Assembly: GCA_014239035.1 (NCBI GenBank)
Contig: JAAZZY010000037.1
Coordinates: 1-14,734 of the forward strand
DNA length: 14,734 nucleotides
Source: Chlamydiia bacterium
Lineage (GTDB): Bacteria; Chlamydiota; Chlamydiia; Chlamydiales; JAAZZY01
Reading direction: 5' to 3'
Shown: in pieces, positions 14,621 through 14,734 of the stretch
Layout: every line of letters begins with the position of its first letter
How positions within the stretch are numbered: position 1 is the first letter of the stretch
Translations under genes and position numbers: made by a program
The notes under the pieces: model-generated
What the model saw: only the letters and a program-made list of their open reading frames with translations
Database searches by the model: none
Told to the model about the DNA's origin: nothing

Positions 14621-14734
14621 ATGGTCGTAAAATTCATCAAAAAATTATTTGTGTCCACATCGGCAGAATTAAAAAAATGTCCACTTGTGCAAAATGTCAT
14701 GCGCACAGTTTTGGCAGATTTGTCAGATTTTGCG
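14621..14734 (+). CDS. Partial unrecognised gene, 5' end only
   Basis: An ATG at 14621 opens a frame of 38 codons that runs off the window end without a stop. The visible start is basic and hydrophobic (MVVKFIKKLFVSTS), followed by ELKKCPLVQNVMRTVLADLSDFA. I do not recognise the family. A weak CGGA precedes the start by three bases, and an extended -10 (14579-14587) lies upstream at a fitting distance. It diverges from sucC across 85 bases. Because no in-frame stop is reached it may be a real gene, but 38 codons is little evidence. Confidence 0.4.
   Translation, partial: MVVKFIKKLFVSTSAELKKCPLVQNVMRTVLADLSDFA

Overview
The window looks like a chromosomal segment of a Chlamydiales bacterium, more likely an environmental (amoeba- or arthropod-associated) lineage than Chlamydia itself. 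The pointers are a chlamydial-type HtrA, a sucC-sucD pair, a SET-domain protein of the kind chlamydiae deliver or use on histone-like proteins, a GadC/XasA-like amino-acid antiporter, and an S-adenosylmethionine synthetase whose sequence is closer to the eukaryotic than to the E. coli form. The assignment rests on recognised protein families only; no rRNA, tRNA, CRISPR array, insertion sequence or phage gene was seen.

Layout. 72-2627 (+): a secreted outer-membrane protein built of three tandem copies of one ~270-residue beta-barrel-like unit. 2670-7106 (+): a promoter followed by a tight three-gene operon of htrA, a sugar-nucleotidyltransferase-like protein with a beta-helix tail, and a 12-helix antiporter (gaps of 3 and 8 bases). 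7194-7895 (-): the SET-domain gene, convergent with the antiporter. 7896-8132: a 237-base gap holding a T8-AT-A8 palindrome and a long nested hairpin, with no convincing gene. 8133-8990 (-): a two-gene unit of a DUF1653 protein and a LysE-type exporter, with a GTG start three bases after the preceding stop. 9166-10428 (+): metK, diverging from that unit, carrying an unexpected hydrophobic N-terminal extension and ending at a strong bidirectional terminator (10435-10469). 10481-14535 (-): sucC, sucD, an M50 site-2-type protease with a TPR-like tail, then an M48-type metalloprotease, all transcribed toward the same terminator. 14621-14734 (+): the start of an unrecognised gene diverging from sucC, across an 8+6+8 inverted repeat that carries extended -10-like elements on both strands.

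How they fit together. The genes cover central carbon metabolism (succinyl-CoA synthetase), methyl-donor synthesis (MetK) next to a likely methyl-donor user (SET protein), envelope protein quality control and intramembrane proteolysis (HtrA, M50, M48), and exchange with the environment or host (triple-unit OMP, antiporter, LysE exporter). No single new multi-gene system is evident. The best candidates for something undescribed are the three-barrel outer-membrane protein, the signal-like extension on a eukaryote-type MetK, the Asp-to-Glu change in the HtrA catalytic triad, and the FKP/FPGT-like nucleotidyltransferase locked into the htrA operon.
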